Shown here: positions 32,694 through 43,300 of the stretch, one piece after another
How positions within the stretch are numbered: position 1 is the stretch's first letter
Layout: each line of letters starts with the position of its first letter
Assembly: GCA_963575745.1 (NCBI GenBank)
Contig: CAUYUJ010019348.1
Location: 62,001-126,000 of the forward strand
DNA: 64,000 bases
Source: Prorocentrum cordatum
Taxonomy: Eukaryota; Sar; Dinophyceae; Prorocentrales; Prorocentraceae
Direction of reading: 5' to 3'
Program-made: the position numbers and the translations under genes
Notes under the pieces: model-generated
What the model was told of the DNA's origin: nothing
Databases searched by the model: none
The model's input: only the letters and a program-made list of their open reading frames with translations

Positions 32694-33666
32694 TGTCCTC
32701 CTCTTCCTCCTCGCCCTCCTCGCCTTCTTCCCCGCGCTTGCCCTGCCTCCCTTTCTCCCCCTCCTCGTATCATTCCTCTCCCCTCCTCGCCTCATTTTGG
32801 TCCTACCCCTTCTCCCCCATCCCCCGGCCCCCTGCCCGGCCCGCGGCGGCGCCCGTCCTCGGGCCAGCCCCGGCCGCCAGCGCGGCACGGGCCCGGGCCG
32901 CCCGTGGAGCAAGGGGCGAGGGGGGGAGAGGGGGGAGGAGGGATGAGGAGGAGGGCGACGAGAGAAGAGGAGTTGGAGGAGGAGGAGAGGGGGACAGCTG
33001 CTTCGGACAGCTGCATTTGAACTGCCACAGGTTAGGGTCTTGTCTCAGCTCGCCTAGGTGCCTCAGGCGCACGCGTGCTTGAAGTTGGACTTCCTCGCCC
33101 AGGGCGTTCGTGGCAACATGGAGCTGAGTAGCCAGCCCCCGCCAGGCATCCCGCGCAAGTTCAAGGATCTGCTGCGCAAGGACGTCCTGGGCGCGCAGGT
33201 GCACCACGCCTCGGAGCGCCACGTGCACTTCGGTGCTGCTCCGTTCGCAGCCCCCGAGATGCGTCTCATCGAGCAGGGCCAGGAGCTGATCATGGGTGTC
33301 CGCTTCCCTGATAGCGGTTCTTCCTACACGCATATTTCTCAGTTGCTTCGCTCGCTCAACGGTGGCGAGCTCCTCGGTTTGGCGAAAGAGCCAGGCAATT
33401 TCGCCTGCGTCGCGAAGGCTGGGGACGCACTGTTTTTGCCCGCTGGCCACTTGTACTTGCCGTTTCGGCCGACCCCCGTCGTAGGCTTCAGGTGGGCGTG
33501 CTTGCCGCCGTGGGTCGGCGACTACGGTCGCATCCTCAAGCTCGTCTCGTCGATGCTGGACAGCTACCCCGCGCTGGCAGAGACGAAGATGAAGCCGCGG
33601 CGCGAGTTCCTGGTCGAGTCGGCCCCCCCCAGCCAGAAGGGAGCCATGGGCGGAGATCAGCAGTAG
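29715..33666 (+). CDS. 977-residue zinc-ribbon protein, three exons, intact
   Basis: Exons 29715-30414, 30789-32413 and 33058-33666 join by two GC-AG introns into one open frame of 977 residues. N-terminal 230 residues: Ala/Pro/Gln-rich and disordered (KAPPAKPAKAPPTAPPALP). Residues about 258-288: three CxxC pairs (ECTKC, LCAKC, ACNSC), a zinc-ribbon-like module. Residues about 290-380: Trp-rich globular part (RRWSKNPELKSWWDAK, WKPWAQYKKELF). Middle: a long charged, coiled-coil-like part (AEAREAEREREMQEDM). The end has KAGDALFLPAGHLYLPF (about 895-911), faintly reminiscent of a cupin strand but lacking a clear metal triad. No damage is seen. Function unknown. Its intactness beside the intact methyltransferase suggests it was under selection when the element inserted. 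Confidence 0.75.
32414..33057 (+). other. 644-bp GC-AG intron with dispersed repeat copies
   Basis: Donor AAG then GCACCG, acceptor CCTAG then GTGCCT; splicing gives HWTLK joined to VPQAHACLKL. 32430-32640 holds two to three reverse copies of the roughly 75-base repeat of 62.4-63.5 kb, followed by a TCC tract and a GGGGGAGAGG tract. Confidence 0.75.
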
Positions 33667-35321
33667 TCTGTGTGAGTGCACGGGCCCCCTCCGACGATTC
33701 GGGCGGCATCTCGCCCAACAGCTGGGGATTGGCTGGTTGGCTGGGGGAGGGGCTTAGGATGAGCACGGTGAGGGGAATTATGAGGAGGGCGAGGGCAGTG
33801 GGAATGAGGATGAGGAGGGTGAGGATGAGGAGGGCGAGGACGAGGACCTCATGGGAAGGATGAGGATGAGGAGGGCGAGGACAGGTCGGAGGGGCGGAGG
33901 ATGAGGAGGATGAGGGCGAGGAGGACTAGGAGGCGAGGTGGGATGGAGGGGTGGGAAGCAGCGCGAAGGAACCGAAAACGAGTTGGAAGAATTGGAAGGG
34001 GGACCAGGATGAAGAAAGAAAGGGACAGGTCGGCAACACACGGCCCCGCCAATTGCAGGACATATCGGCGCACTGTGCACTGGAATTGCAGCGAATATCT
34101 TCAGATATTGCTTCGAAAAAAGATGGTCGTCGTCGTCGTCGTCGTTCGACCCTCGATCGAGGCTCGAGGTTCGAGGCTCGAGGGAAGGTTTTCTTCGCCG
34201 ATCGATCAAGGCTAGAGGCTCGAGGCAGGCCGATCGATCGAGGCTCGAGATTCGAGGGGGGCGGAGGCCGCGGCGCTTGCGAGGCAGCAGGCCGCTGTGG
34301 CTGCTGGACAGCCAGACGTCGTCGTCGTCGTCGTTGTTGTCGTCGTCGCTGTTGCTGTCATCGCCGTCGCCGCCGTCGTCGTCCTCTTCGTCCTCCCAGC
34401 GACTCCCCTCTCCTCCTCACTTGGCCATTGTCATTATGAGTGCACGCCCTCCGCCTTCTCCTGCGCGCCCTCATTGTTGCGACGATGTCTCGGCCGAAAG
34501 CGTGGGCTCCATTGGCTCGTTGGTTGGATTGGTGGGTTGGCTGGTGGCTGGCTGGCTGGTTGGGTGACCGTTCTCTCCTAACTTGCTTTCCTGACTTACT
34601 TCCTCCCCCCTCCCGCTTTCGCCGCTGCCGCCATCGTCGCCGCCCTGCCTTCCCTCTCGCCCACCCTTGCCTTTTATTACTAATGGAATGCGCTCCCCGT
34701 CCGCCTGCGTTGGCCCATGGCTGGTTGGTTGGTTGGTTGGTTGGTTGGCCCGTTGATTAAGCCTTATCTTTGCTGGCGTGCCTGCTGTTTGGCTGCATAG
34801 TTGGTTGGTTGGTTGGTTGATTTGTCGGTTGGCCCTCGTTTGGCCGGCGTGACCGGGGCTTGGGTGGTCGGCGCGGCGCCGACATGCAAGAGTTTGCATT
34901 CCCAGGTGGCCGGCTCGCGTTTTCTGGTAGCGGAGCGAAACGCCATGAAATTTGCCCCGCGCGCCTTATGCGCAAGATGGGATAGAGGCCCCTCAACGTG
35001 TGCGCGTGTTCTTTTGGGCGGGGGGGGGGGGTCCTTGCCGTCTCAGATTCAACTAATCATGCTCGCAATGCGCGCGGGGCTTGCCCGAAAGTGTCTTTGT
35101 TGCACTCTACAAAGCTGGCCAAACAATTCTTTGTTTTTTTCCGCGTGTCGCGCTTGCCCGAATGCGATGGAAGCGCGCTGGCGGTCACGCCGTTACTTTA
35201 TCTTCAACTTATGACGATGAAATCACATGCGTTCGGTGGCCGCGGCTGGCAAAAGTGAGAAGTCGAGGGCCCAAAAATTCAAAAACAAATGCTGACATCA
35301 TGAGAGTCCCTCAAAATGCAC
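33667..35321. other. Right subterminal region of the giant element
   Basis: 33770-33960 is GGATGAGG-type purine repeat. 34130-34260 carries clustered CTCGATCGAGGCTCGAGG palindromic motifs, and 34315-34390 GTC triplets. 34530-34565, 34722-34749 and 34799-34822 are GGTT tetranucleotide runs. 34830-35320 is unique-looking with no gene. Confidence 0.7.
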
Positions 35322-35357
35322 ATGCGCCCGGGCCCCCCTGCAAAGCAAACCATAATA
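35322..35357 (-). repeat. Right terminal inverted repeat
   Basis: Inverted partner of 13682-13717, ending CATAATA at the element border; 29 of 36 positions pair. Confidence 0.85.
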
Positions 35358-35365
35358 CCCTTAGC
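35358..35365 (+). repeat. Right 8-bp target-site duplication of the giant element
   Basis: CCCTTAGC, one mismatch from CCCTCAGC at 13674-13681. LINE RT coding resumes at once with CTT AGC ACT. Confidence 0.75.
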
Positions 35366-36322
35366 ACTCTTCTTTTCAATTCTCTGCTTGGGAGCGTTGT
35401 CCACAAAGTCGAGCAGAAGTGGCCGGCTAATACAGGCTGGGGCTTAAAGATGGGCTACACGGACCTCGCGCAGCTCACCAACTTGCGCTTCGCGGGCGAC
35501 ATCCTGCTCGTCGCAGCCACTCTGCGGCAACTCGAGGCTACGCTGAAGGACATTAAGAACGCAGCCACCAAAGTTGGCCTCGAGCTCCACCCTGACAAGA
35601 CGAAGATCCTGAGCAACACGACCCAGGGCACTGGCGGGCCGAAGGAGACGAACACAATCATTGATGGTATGCATATCGAAATTGTTCCCTTCAGTGGCAG
35701 CGTCAAGTACCTCGGCCGGCTGGTGAGCTTCGACCGGCCCCGCGACGTGGAGATCGATAACCGTGTTCGCTGTGCTTGGAAGTGTTTCATGCAGCACCGG
35801 GCAGAATTGACTGACGGGCAGTATTCTTTAAATTCAAGATTCAGGCGATGCGACAGCACAGTCATGACAACGATGTTGCACGGTTCTGACACGTAGGCAC
35901 TGGCAAGCGAACTCGAGGACAAGGCGAGAAGAACGCGGAGAAAGATGCCACGGACGATCGCCCGTGCGAGCAGGCGGGGACATCGCGCTGGAGAGCGACC
36001 CGCGTCATCATCATTCACGTCACCTTCTACTTCTCCCTCGTCTCCCCCCCTTTTTCAAGCGAGAGTATTTCTGGAGCCATGGGCAGATTTCATCCAACGG
36101 ACAACAAAGGATGCGGAGCACCGTGCGTCAACATTGGGACTTCGTGATCGGACCGAGGGGCGCCGCAAATCTGCCCGCAAATGGTTGCGGCGAATGCATT
36201 CGGAGGAGCGTTCTCGGGCGAAAACAACATTTCAATGTGAGCCGGTTGGCTGCGCGCGACGCCCAGAGCGGCCGCGGAAACGCTGGTACGACGCCACAGT
36301 CATTCAAGGACTAAGGCGCTGA
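35358..36322 (+). pseudogene. LINE reverse transcriptase, C-terminal half
   Basis: Continuation of the RT from 13681. It opens with LSTLLFNSLLGSVV, the residues expected right after GIKQGGP. Motif C is LRFAGDILLVA (35489-35500), with Gly in place of the first Asp of FADD, so polymerase activity is lost. LELHPDKTKIL and SVKYLGRLVSF follow (motifs D and E). After the stop at 35896 the next frame carries the usual LINE C-terminal region: LEPWADFIQRTTKDAE, an Arg/Trp-rich helix and RPERPRKRWYDATV (to about 36322). The joined halves are out of phase by one base, probably an indel in the C-run at the junction. Confidence 0.9.
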
Positions 36323-36394
36323 GGCGCCCCCGCCGCGCCCCTCGTGGGCCGCCCCCCCTGTGAGGCGATTGTCGGCGCTCTGCTCTGCTGCTCT

Positions 36395-36407
36395 GATAGG
36401 TCGGAGC
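36395..36407 (+). repeat. Right target-site duplication of the LINE
   Basis: GATAGGTCGGAGC, identical to 10644-10656. Confidence 0.85.
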
Positions 36408-36893
36408 GTGTTGTGTGTAGCTGGTGTACCCGCTGTGGATCACTGGTTGCCAAGTGGTGCTCTTGTCCTGGCCGAAGTGTTTATGGTTTTGTTTGTGTTT
36501 CCCCTGGCCTTTGCCTTTGGCTTGCGGTGCTGGGGTGTGTCCGTGCATGTGTGTAGTCGTTGGTATTGGTGGTTGTTGTGCGTTGTGACGTTGGTTGACC
36601 AGATGTTGTGCAGCTTGAATGTGTTGGTGTGTCGCATGGTCTAGTAGCGACCTTGCTGAAGCTACCCTTAGTAATGTTCGCGCTGCTGCTCCCCTTTTTT
36701 CCTTTCCCTTCGATGCCAGGCGGGACTGGGACATGTGGTCTGAGCCAGGGTCGTCGATCGGTGCTCGTAAAATTCCGTTGTCGAAAATGTGAGCATGCGG
36801 TGCTGGCGTGTTGTCTGTAACGCAGGAGATACCAAGCATATCCAGCATATAATGAGCCAATTGTAAGTGTGTGTGTGTATGGGAGACTGGCAA
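36395..36893 (-). mobile_element. Element 1, 5' remnant right of the LINE
   Basis: A minus frame of about 165 codons comes in from 36893 and crosses the duplication in the same phase as the frame at 10656. It contains GKGQGKHKQNHKHFGQDK followed by TTWQPVIHSGYTSYTQH, a basic linker like those in ORF1-type proteins of dinoflagellate retroelements. 36894-36980 shows nothing further. Confidence 0.65.
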
Positions 36894-36980
36894 AGGATGT
36901 AAGAGGTATCGTGTTTTGGTGATTTGCGTTTTTGGCTGGCCCCTTAGGGTTGGCGCACTACCGCGGGATCCTGGGCCCGA

Positions 36981-37090
36981 TGTTTCCTCCTCCTCCTCCT
37001 CCTCCTCCTCCTCTTCCTCCTCATCATCCTCTTAATCATCATCATTATCGTCTTCTTCCTCCTCCTCCTCCTCCTCCTCTTCCTCCTGCC
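36981..37090. repeat. TCC microsatellite
   Basis: CTCCTCCTCC runs with CAT/ATT interruptions. It lies upstream of the cyclin exon and probably within its preceding intron. Confidence 0.9.
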
Positions 37091-37312
37091 CATCCTGATC
37101 CCACTATGATGTCAAGAGGCTTCGAAAGAAGGAGCATCTCGGGCTCAGGAGGGGCTCGGGTTGTCGGACCGCCCCCTGGATCTGGGTCGGGGAACTTGTT
37201 CGTGGCCGAGGCCGGCCGTGGCCAGAGACGCCCTTTCGGTACTTTGCAGCGCCCCCCCACGGTAGCACAATGGTTGTGTTGTCTTGTCTGCCCCGCTCTG
37301 AGAAGCCAGCAG

Positions 37313-40300
37313 GTGCTTGATCGTGAGCCTCCTGTACATAGACCGCCTCTGCCAGCGCAACCCAGCGTTCACGGTCAGCCCCCTGAACTTGCACAGGCTC
37401 CTGGGGCGAGATGTGGAGGAGGAGGAGGAAGAGGAGGAGGAAGAGGAGGGCGGAGGAAGGAGGAAAGAGGAGGAAGGAGGAGGAGGAAGAGGAGGAGGAG
37501 GAGGAGGATAAGGGGAGGACGAAGAAAAGAGGAGGGAGGAGGAAAAGGATGAGAAGGAGGAGGGAGGAGGAGGGAGGAGGAGGAGGAGGAGGAGCAAGGA
37601 GGAAGGAAGAGGAAGGAGGAAGGAGGATGGAGGATGGAGGATGGAGGATGGAAGGAGGAAGGAGGAAGGAGGGGGTTCCAGGATTTCCGCCATCCCTTTG
37701 GGATAAGAGAGGCTGAGCTCTGATCCCAGCTTTGGGGTGCAAGCCCGTCGAGGTCCGTTCGAGATATCCGCGACGGGTCTTGGAGATCGGCCGAGTGCAC
37801 GGTTTGCCGAAGCCCCTGAGATGGGCTTGATCGAAAAAACGCAAGTTCCACGGTGCCAAATCCCTAGACTATTATGGTATATTAGGGCGTGTGTGGGATC
37901 AACCCATCTTTTTGCAAGGTGTATTCTACGTCCACGGGGTGGGCGGGACAACAAACCATCCACAGACTGGAGTTAGAAACACGCACTCTTTAACCATTCG
38001 GCCATACACGCTTTAGGCGCCGAGCCTTTACACACGCTGCACGAACCGCCACTTTCGGTCAGGACGTGAGCGGACGCGAAGCGTGTGACAGCTATATGCG
38101 GGGGAGGAAGGGTGCGAACCGCAGGCTTGGGGCAGCCTCCGAATCGCTGCTGGTCTGAGCAGCAGCGATGGAATCGAGGCCTGCGCGCAACAACCGTTTC
38201 CTGACCAGCCTAGCTTTGCTTTCGACTCGAGCGATTCTGAATCTGTCTGCCTGAGGGACACGTGCACGGATGGCGGCCTCCTTGGCAAGCTCATATACCA
38301 CAACATTATTTTGAATCAGCCAGCTGGGCCAGTTTCTCTCAGCAGCATGTCTCCCGTTAAGGTGTGACGGAACTTGAATGACTGCAACAATTGAGGGGTC
38401 CCGTTGCTGACTGGTCCAAGTACTGGAGATGACTCTCCACAAGTCAGCTTGGGGCCCTGATGGCAAACTGAGCTGGCCTCCGTACCAGCATCTAGCTACT
38501 TCGGCACAATCTGTGACGTACACGAACAAATTTAGAGAAACCTGATGGCCTATGCGAGCGCCTGGAGCTCCCCACAAGGCACTGTTTGGCTGGCTCCCCC
38601 CAGAGGCCCCAAAAAGATGTGGCCCTAGGGTGGGAGGCGCAAAGGAGAGAAAACGGGCGATAGCGAGACCAACTCTGCGGAGCCTTCCGTCGTGGGTGCC
38701 GGCCCCCCCGAGGCATCCCCAAAAACGATTAAGGGCTCCTGTGGGTTCCCTACTTCAAGACAGGCGGGCCCCAGCGAGCCCCCGTTCAGGAGCCCATTGC
38801 ACACCTAGGATTCGGAGGGAGGAGGAGGAGTGACCGCTGTCCAGGGAGCGGGGATGAGGCCGCTCATCCAAAAACAGGGACAAGCTTCTGAATCGACAAC
38901 AGCCTCTGGGAGCAGAGAGGCTGACTGAACGTACGCAGTCGAGGTCTCATTTTTAGTACACGTCCGACTCCGATGCAATGCCGTCTCGCGGCTGATATGA
39001 CAACGTTCGCAGATGTCGTTGTCACACAACTGGGCGTCGAAATTCCGTGCTTTGGTCCAAAAGTCCCCAGTGGCTATTGAGGCCATGAGCTCTGACATTT
39101 GCCGTCCTCTCCTGGCGTGAGTGAGGTCGACCGCGAGCTTGGGTAGTGACTGCAGATCGACTCCATCCTCCAAGCCTGCCCCACAATACAACTCCGCGGC
39201 TTGACGCCACTGCTTGAGCCCCATCGTGGACTGCAGCTCGTCGAGTAATGGGGTAGCCTGATCCAGGCGCGAGAACTTAGCACCTTCAAACTTCCAAGAG
39301 AAACCAGCCTGAGCATCATCATTCGGCACATCCCATTCCACTGGCGATACTGGTGTCCATCCCGCCTCCAGCAGGTAGAGGATGACTGTCGAGAGCGGCC
39401 CTCGGACGTACCGACTGCGCAGCTTGGGCTTGATGCTCGTCAGGTGCTTGACCGCGGTTGGCCACGCCAGCGAGATGGATGGCCTGAGCTGCGGCTCCTC
39501 TAGCCACACTGAAAGCCAGAGAGACGCGCACTGCCGAGGAAGAAGAGCTCCTGGGCCAGCTCCTGGGAGCCGAATGGCCAAGAGCGTGGTGAGACATCGC
39601 CCTCTCGTCGAGGACCCTGCGGCTGCCCCAAGGCGCCTCCGCTTCAGCAGCATGTTGGAGCCGAACGCGCCGTATGTCTGATGGCCGTACACCGCAGATG
39701 CCTGGGGTCCTGCACGCCGCAGCTTCGCCGTCGCATGCCACCGTCTCGCCGCTTGGACACAGCGCCGAAGTTTGCCGTGCGACGTGGCATCCTGGGTGGC
39801 CCTCTTGCGTACCGTGGCCCTGCCATGGCGATGCCCCGCGCTCAAGTCCGCTCCTAAGTAGGATGTCTGGAGCACCGCTGGCAGCGGTACGCCTCTCCGG
39901 CGCAAGGCTTTGGCAATTGCCACCGCCTTTTGATGATTAGAACAGGTGACCACGCTCTTGGGAGAGATGCTGAGGCCAAGGCGCTTGAATTCCTTGATTG
40001 TGTCGTGGATCCCCTTGATGAGTGTAGTGCGATCCTGCTTCCGTGAGCCTGCTACCTGCTGAGAAAGATCGTCGATCCAGGTCCGATCCGACATGGATGG
40101 GTGCACGACGCACGACTTCTTGCACGCGAATGCGGTCGGGCATTTGGCGAAACGCGCGCCATTCCTGAGCCCCTGTACGATCGAACACGTGGCCTGAAAA
40201 GGCTCCGACACCGAGTCGAGCTGCGCCAGCAGCCTCGGGATGAGGCACAGCTGCAGCTCAAGAAAGATAATCACTGGAGGGAACCCCTTCTTGGCCGCGC

Positions 40301-43300
40301 ACCTCGCGAGCGGCCCCCACTCTATGCCGTCGTAGAAGGCCTCCACGTCTAGAAGCCGGTGTCCGTGTGAAATGTTCTGTTCAGTTTGGACCTGGACTCG
40401 TCCTGCAGCGCCCTGACGAATGCTTCCTTGAGGGCGCTGTTGCCTGCCACTGCAGCGACCCAGCCGTCATCCTGCTGAGCGGACCATCCCTTCATCTGCA
40501 CCTCCCTGACCATGGACCAGGCTCGGCACAACATCGGCAGCAAGCCGATGACGCGATCGCCGCCCGACCTCTTCGCGAGCAGCCTGCCGATCATGCACAT
40601 GACCTGACACGGCCAGGAGAGGTCCTCCTCGATCATGGCGAAGAGGTCGCACATATCTTGAAGGCCTTCCTGCGGCAGGCGCTCGAAGTCGATGGGCGAA
40701 AGGCGATCCACGCCTACTGTAGGCCTGCGCGAGCCTTCATGCTCCGCAGCACCGTCTGCAGCTCGCTCACCGACATGGGTTCGAGCGTCTCGACCTCCGC
40801 AAGCGACCTGACGAAGGTGAACATGTCCATGATACTCTCGTGCGACGCCGTACCTCTCCACTTGGCTTGCCACTTCTCGACCTTCCTGTCCACAATGTCG
40901 ACTGGGTGTGCGAGGATGTCTGGGCCGTCGCGGTAGTCGTCTGACTCAGGCTCGCCGTCCTTGACGCTGCGGTGAACCTGACCCTGCCATGCTGGCGAGC
41001 AGATCCAATCCTGAAAATCCCGCAACGATGCCGCTGCGGCCCGACTCTGGGCTCGTCCGGCAGCTCGAAAACATTTCTCTTCCCAATCCGCGAGCTCCTG
41101 GACACCTGGCTCGCTGAGCCTCCTCATGTCAGCCAGCAGCGCGCTCCAGCAGCCCTGCGTTGGCGGCAGAGCAGGCCCCGCCACGTCGAGAGGCTGGTCT
41201 GCCAGGCGCCCGGCTGCTTCTGCCAGCATCGCCACCTGACTCTCGCCGTAGTACCTGTGCATCAGGGCACGCTGGATGACTGCACGCAATCTGCACCACC
41301 AGCCTGCCACCCCATCTTAGAGTGGCTGACTCCGCACGTGCTCAGCTTGCTGCACATGTAAGACTTGGACTGAGAAGCCCTCGCGCCGGGACACTTTGGG
41401 CGCACTGAGGCTGTGGTGACTGGAGATGGTTCGCTCCGCAGTGTCAATCCATCGCGCGTACCTGTTGCTGACGGGAAGGATGCGCTTCTCGCCAATTTGA
41501 TAGGCGAGAGAATCTCTGATGGGCGACCAAAGGTCGAGAGAAGTGTGTGAGTGCCACTGAACGCGTGCCGAACAGGCCACGCACGTGGAGCTGGGAATGG
41601 AGAAAGTCGGGAGAGGAGCAGGAGCGGCAGGGGCATCAGCAGGGGTGAGATTGTCCTGATCCTCAGCCGTGCCGAGGCCCGCCACCCTGGGACCACCTGC
41701 GGAGGCTGGGTCTCCCCCTAAACTGTCGCCAACTTGTACACCCCCTCCAGAGGACTGACTCTGATTTATTTTACTGTGCACCGAGGCTCCGAAACATAGT
41801 CTGAAACAAGACTCGTCGACCCAAGGATCTTCCTCCTCGTCGCCGAAATCAAAATCGACACCTTCGGGTTCGGGATCTTCACTAGAGGGGCTCTCGGCCG
41901 CGGGCCCAGGGACCGAGAGGATCTCGACGCTGGGCCCGCTGGACCTCGCCGTGGGGAAGGCGTCCGAAAAACGGAAACTCGCATTCGGCCTTGATACGCT
42001 CACGGGTTTGTTCAGCCTTTTCTTGTTGAACAGCTTAGGCTACGCTACTTTTGGATCCTGCAGAGGGGGAGGAGGTAGGCCGAGGCACCTGAGGGAGGCG
42101 GGGGGCCACAACTAAAGAACGCGCCATGAGCTGTTGCCCTACACCGATCAGACGCACCTCGAGGCCACAATGCGGACTCCACGGCACGTCGGCCACTACC
42201 GTCACGCTGTGTATGTAGGGAAGGCAAGACCCTGAAGTAACTACAACATCGATATGTGAACCACCTGCACTCCCAACGCAAGTAAATTCTATATCAGCCC
42301 TTTTGGTGAATCTTTGTACTCGCTTCAAGAATGCCGAACGCTGAAACACACGAATTTCAATGTTAAAATCTCCGACGATGCACCACGGGAGCTGCGCATT
42401 TTGAATGCAAGCTCCGAGCTTGGCGAAACGCTGCAGGTCTCCCCGGCAAAGTCAACAGAAGGACGCGCATACAAGGCGATTGCAATGATAGAAAAAACAG
42501 ACATGTGCATGACAATGGGAAGGAAGCCGTCGAAGGCGTCTGAGCCTTCTGCACAACAACTGGGCGCTGAGGAGGCCTTCGGGATGACCCTGTGCACATG
42601 GCGATGCCCCTGCGACATGAAGAGCTCCCCGCCTTCGTTGGCCTTCCCCGTGCTGGCCTTCGAAGTCGCTCTCCCCGTAGCACGGGCTGGATTGTCGATG
42701 TACCTCCATTTGATCCCCCTGGCGTTGCGGGCCCACTTCGAGCGAGTGCGGCAACCAGCATGGTCTCAGTGAGGCTGATGTAAAGGTACTTCTTCAGGAA
42801 GACAGGCGCGCTGATGGACCCGAGGCAAGTGATGTTTGCGAAGAACAGGATGCAGAGCTCGAGACTGGCATCATTCTCCACGGCGCCTGGCGGCTGAGAC
42901 TTCTCGATGGCCGAGGGGGCCGCAAGGCCCTCGGCCGCGGCGCAGCCTCACAGCTGCGCGTCGTCGATCTGGGCAGCTTGTGGCACCGCCAGCGCGGCTG
43001 CATCCACGCCCACTGCCGCAGCTGACCTCAGCTTCTCCATCTCGGCCTTGATGTCGGCTTCCGATGGAGCGCCAGCAGCAGGGACAGCGTTGGCCGCCGC
43101 GGGCGCCGCGGCCGCACCTGCTGCCGACACGAGGGCCTCGCCTGCCTCGCCGTCGGCGCGTCGCTTCTTGGTCGCCATCCTCTTCAGCACGCGCTCCTGG
43201 AACTCCTTGGTCCTGAGGCGCCACTGCGAGATCAGCTCCATCTCCATCTTCTTCAACTCTGCCTTCTCCTCCGAGCCGCAGTCGAGCTCGTCGACGCTGT

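Larger units (their letters stand above)
13682..35357 (+). mobile_element. Giant 21.7 kb TIR element with methyltransferase cargo
   Basis: The element spans 21,676 bp. The ends match as inverted repeats over 36 bases (29 identical, no gaps): the left starts TATTAAGG and continues GCTTCGCAGGGGGCCC, the right end read in reverse starts TATTATGG and continues GCTTTGCAGGGGGGCCC. They are flanked by CCCTYAGC direct repeats. Independent proof of insertion is that a LINE RT is cut at motif B on the left and resumes with its next residues on the right. Inside, all on the plus strand: a DDE-like multi-exon gene (14787-21470), weaker genes (21738-25746), a C5-methyltransferase (25780-27957), a short frame (28446-28814) and a 977-residue protein gene (29715-33666). 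Introns are rich in purine or pyrimidine tracts. Confidence 0.85.
10657..36394 (+). mobile_element. EEP-type LINE, split by the giant TIR element
   Basis: A plus-strand non-LTR retrotransposon of about 4.06 kb once the nested 21.7 kb insertion is removed. Order: spliced-leader-like relics, ORF1-like region (10658-11760), EEP endonuclease (11762-about 12530), RT first half (12792-13681), then after the insertion RT second half and C-terminal region (35358-36322). The last bases before the right duplication are a CTCTG-rich tail. It is flanked by a perfect 13-bp duplication, as expected of target-primed integration. The copy is dead: ORF1 has a stop and frameshifts, the EEP lacks its last catalytic His, and RT motif C reads FAGD. 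Confidence 0.85.

Noticed and set aside
34722-34822. Telomere-like GGTT repeats
   Set aside because: Not the TTTAGGG-type unit reported for dinoflagellates, short, and internal to a transposon.
13682-35357. Maverick/Polinton identity for the giant element
   Set aside because: No protein-primed DNA polymerase, retroviral-type integrase, ATPase or capsid genes seen; ends and 8-bp duplication differ from the 6-bp duplications of Polintons.
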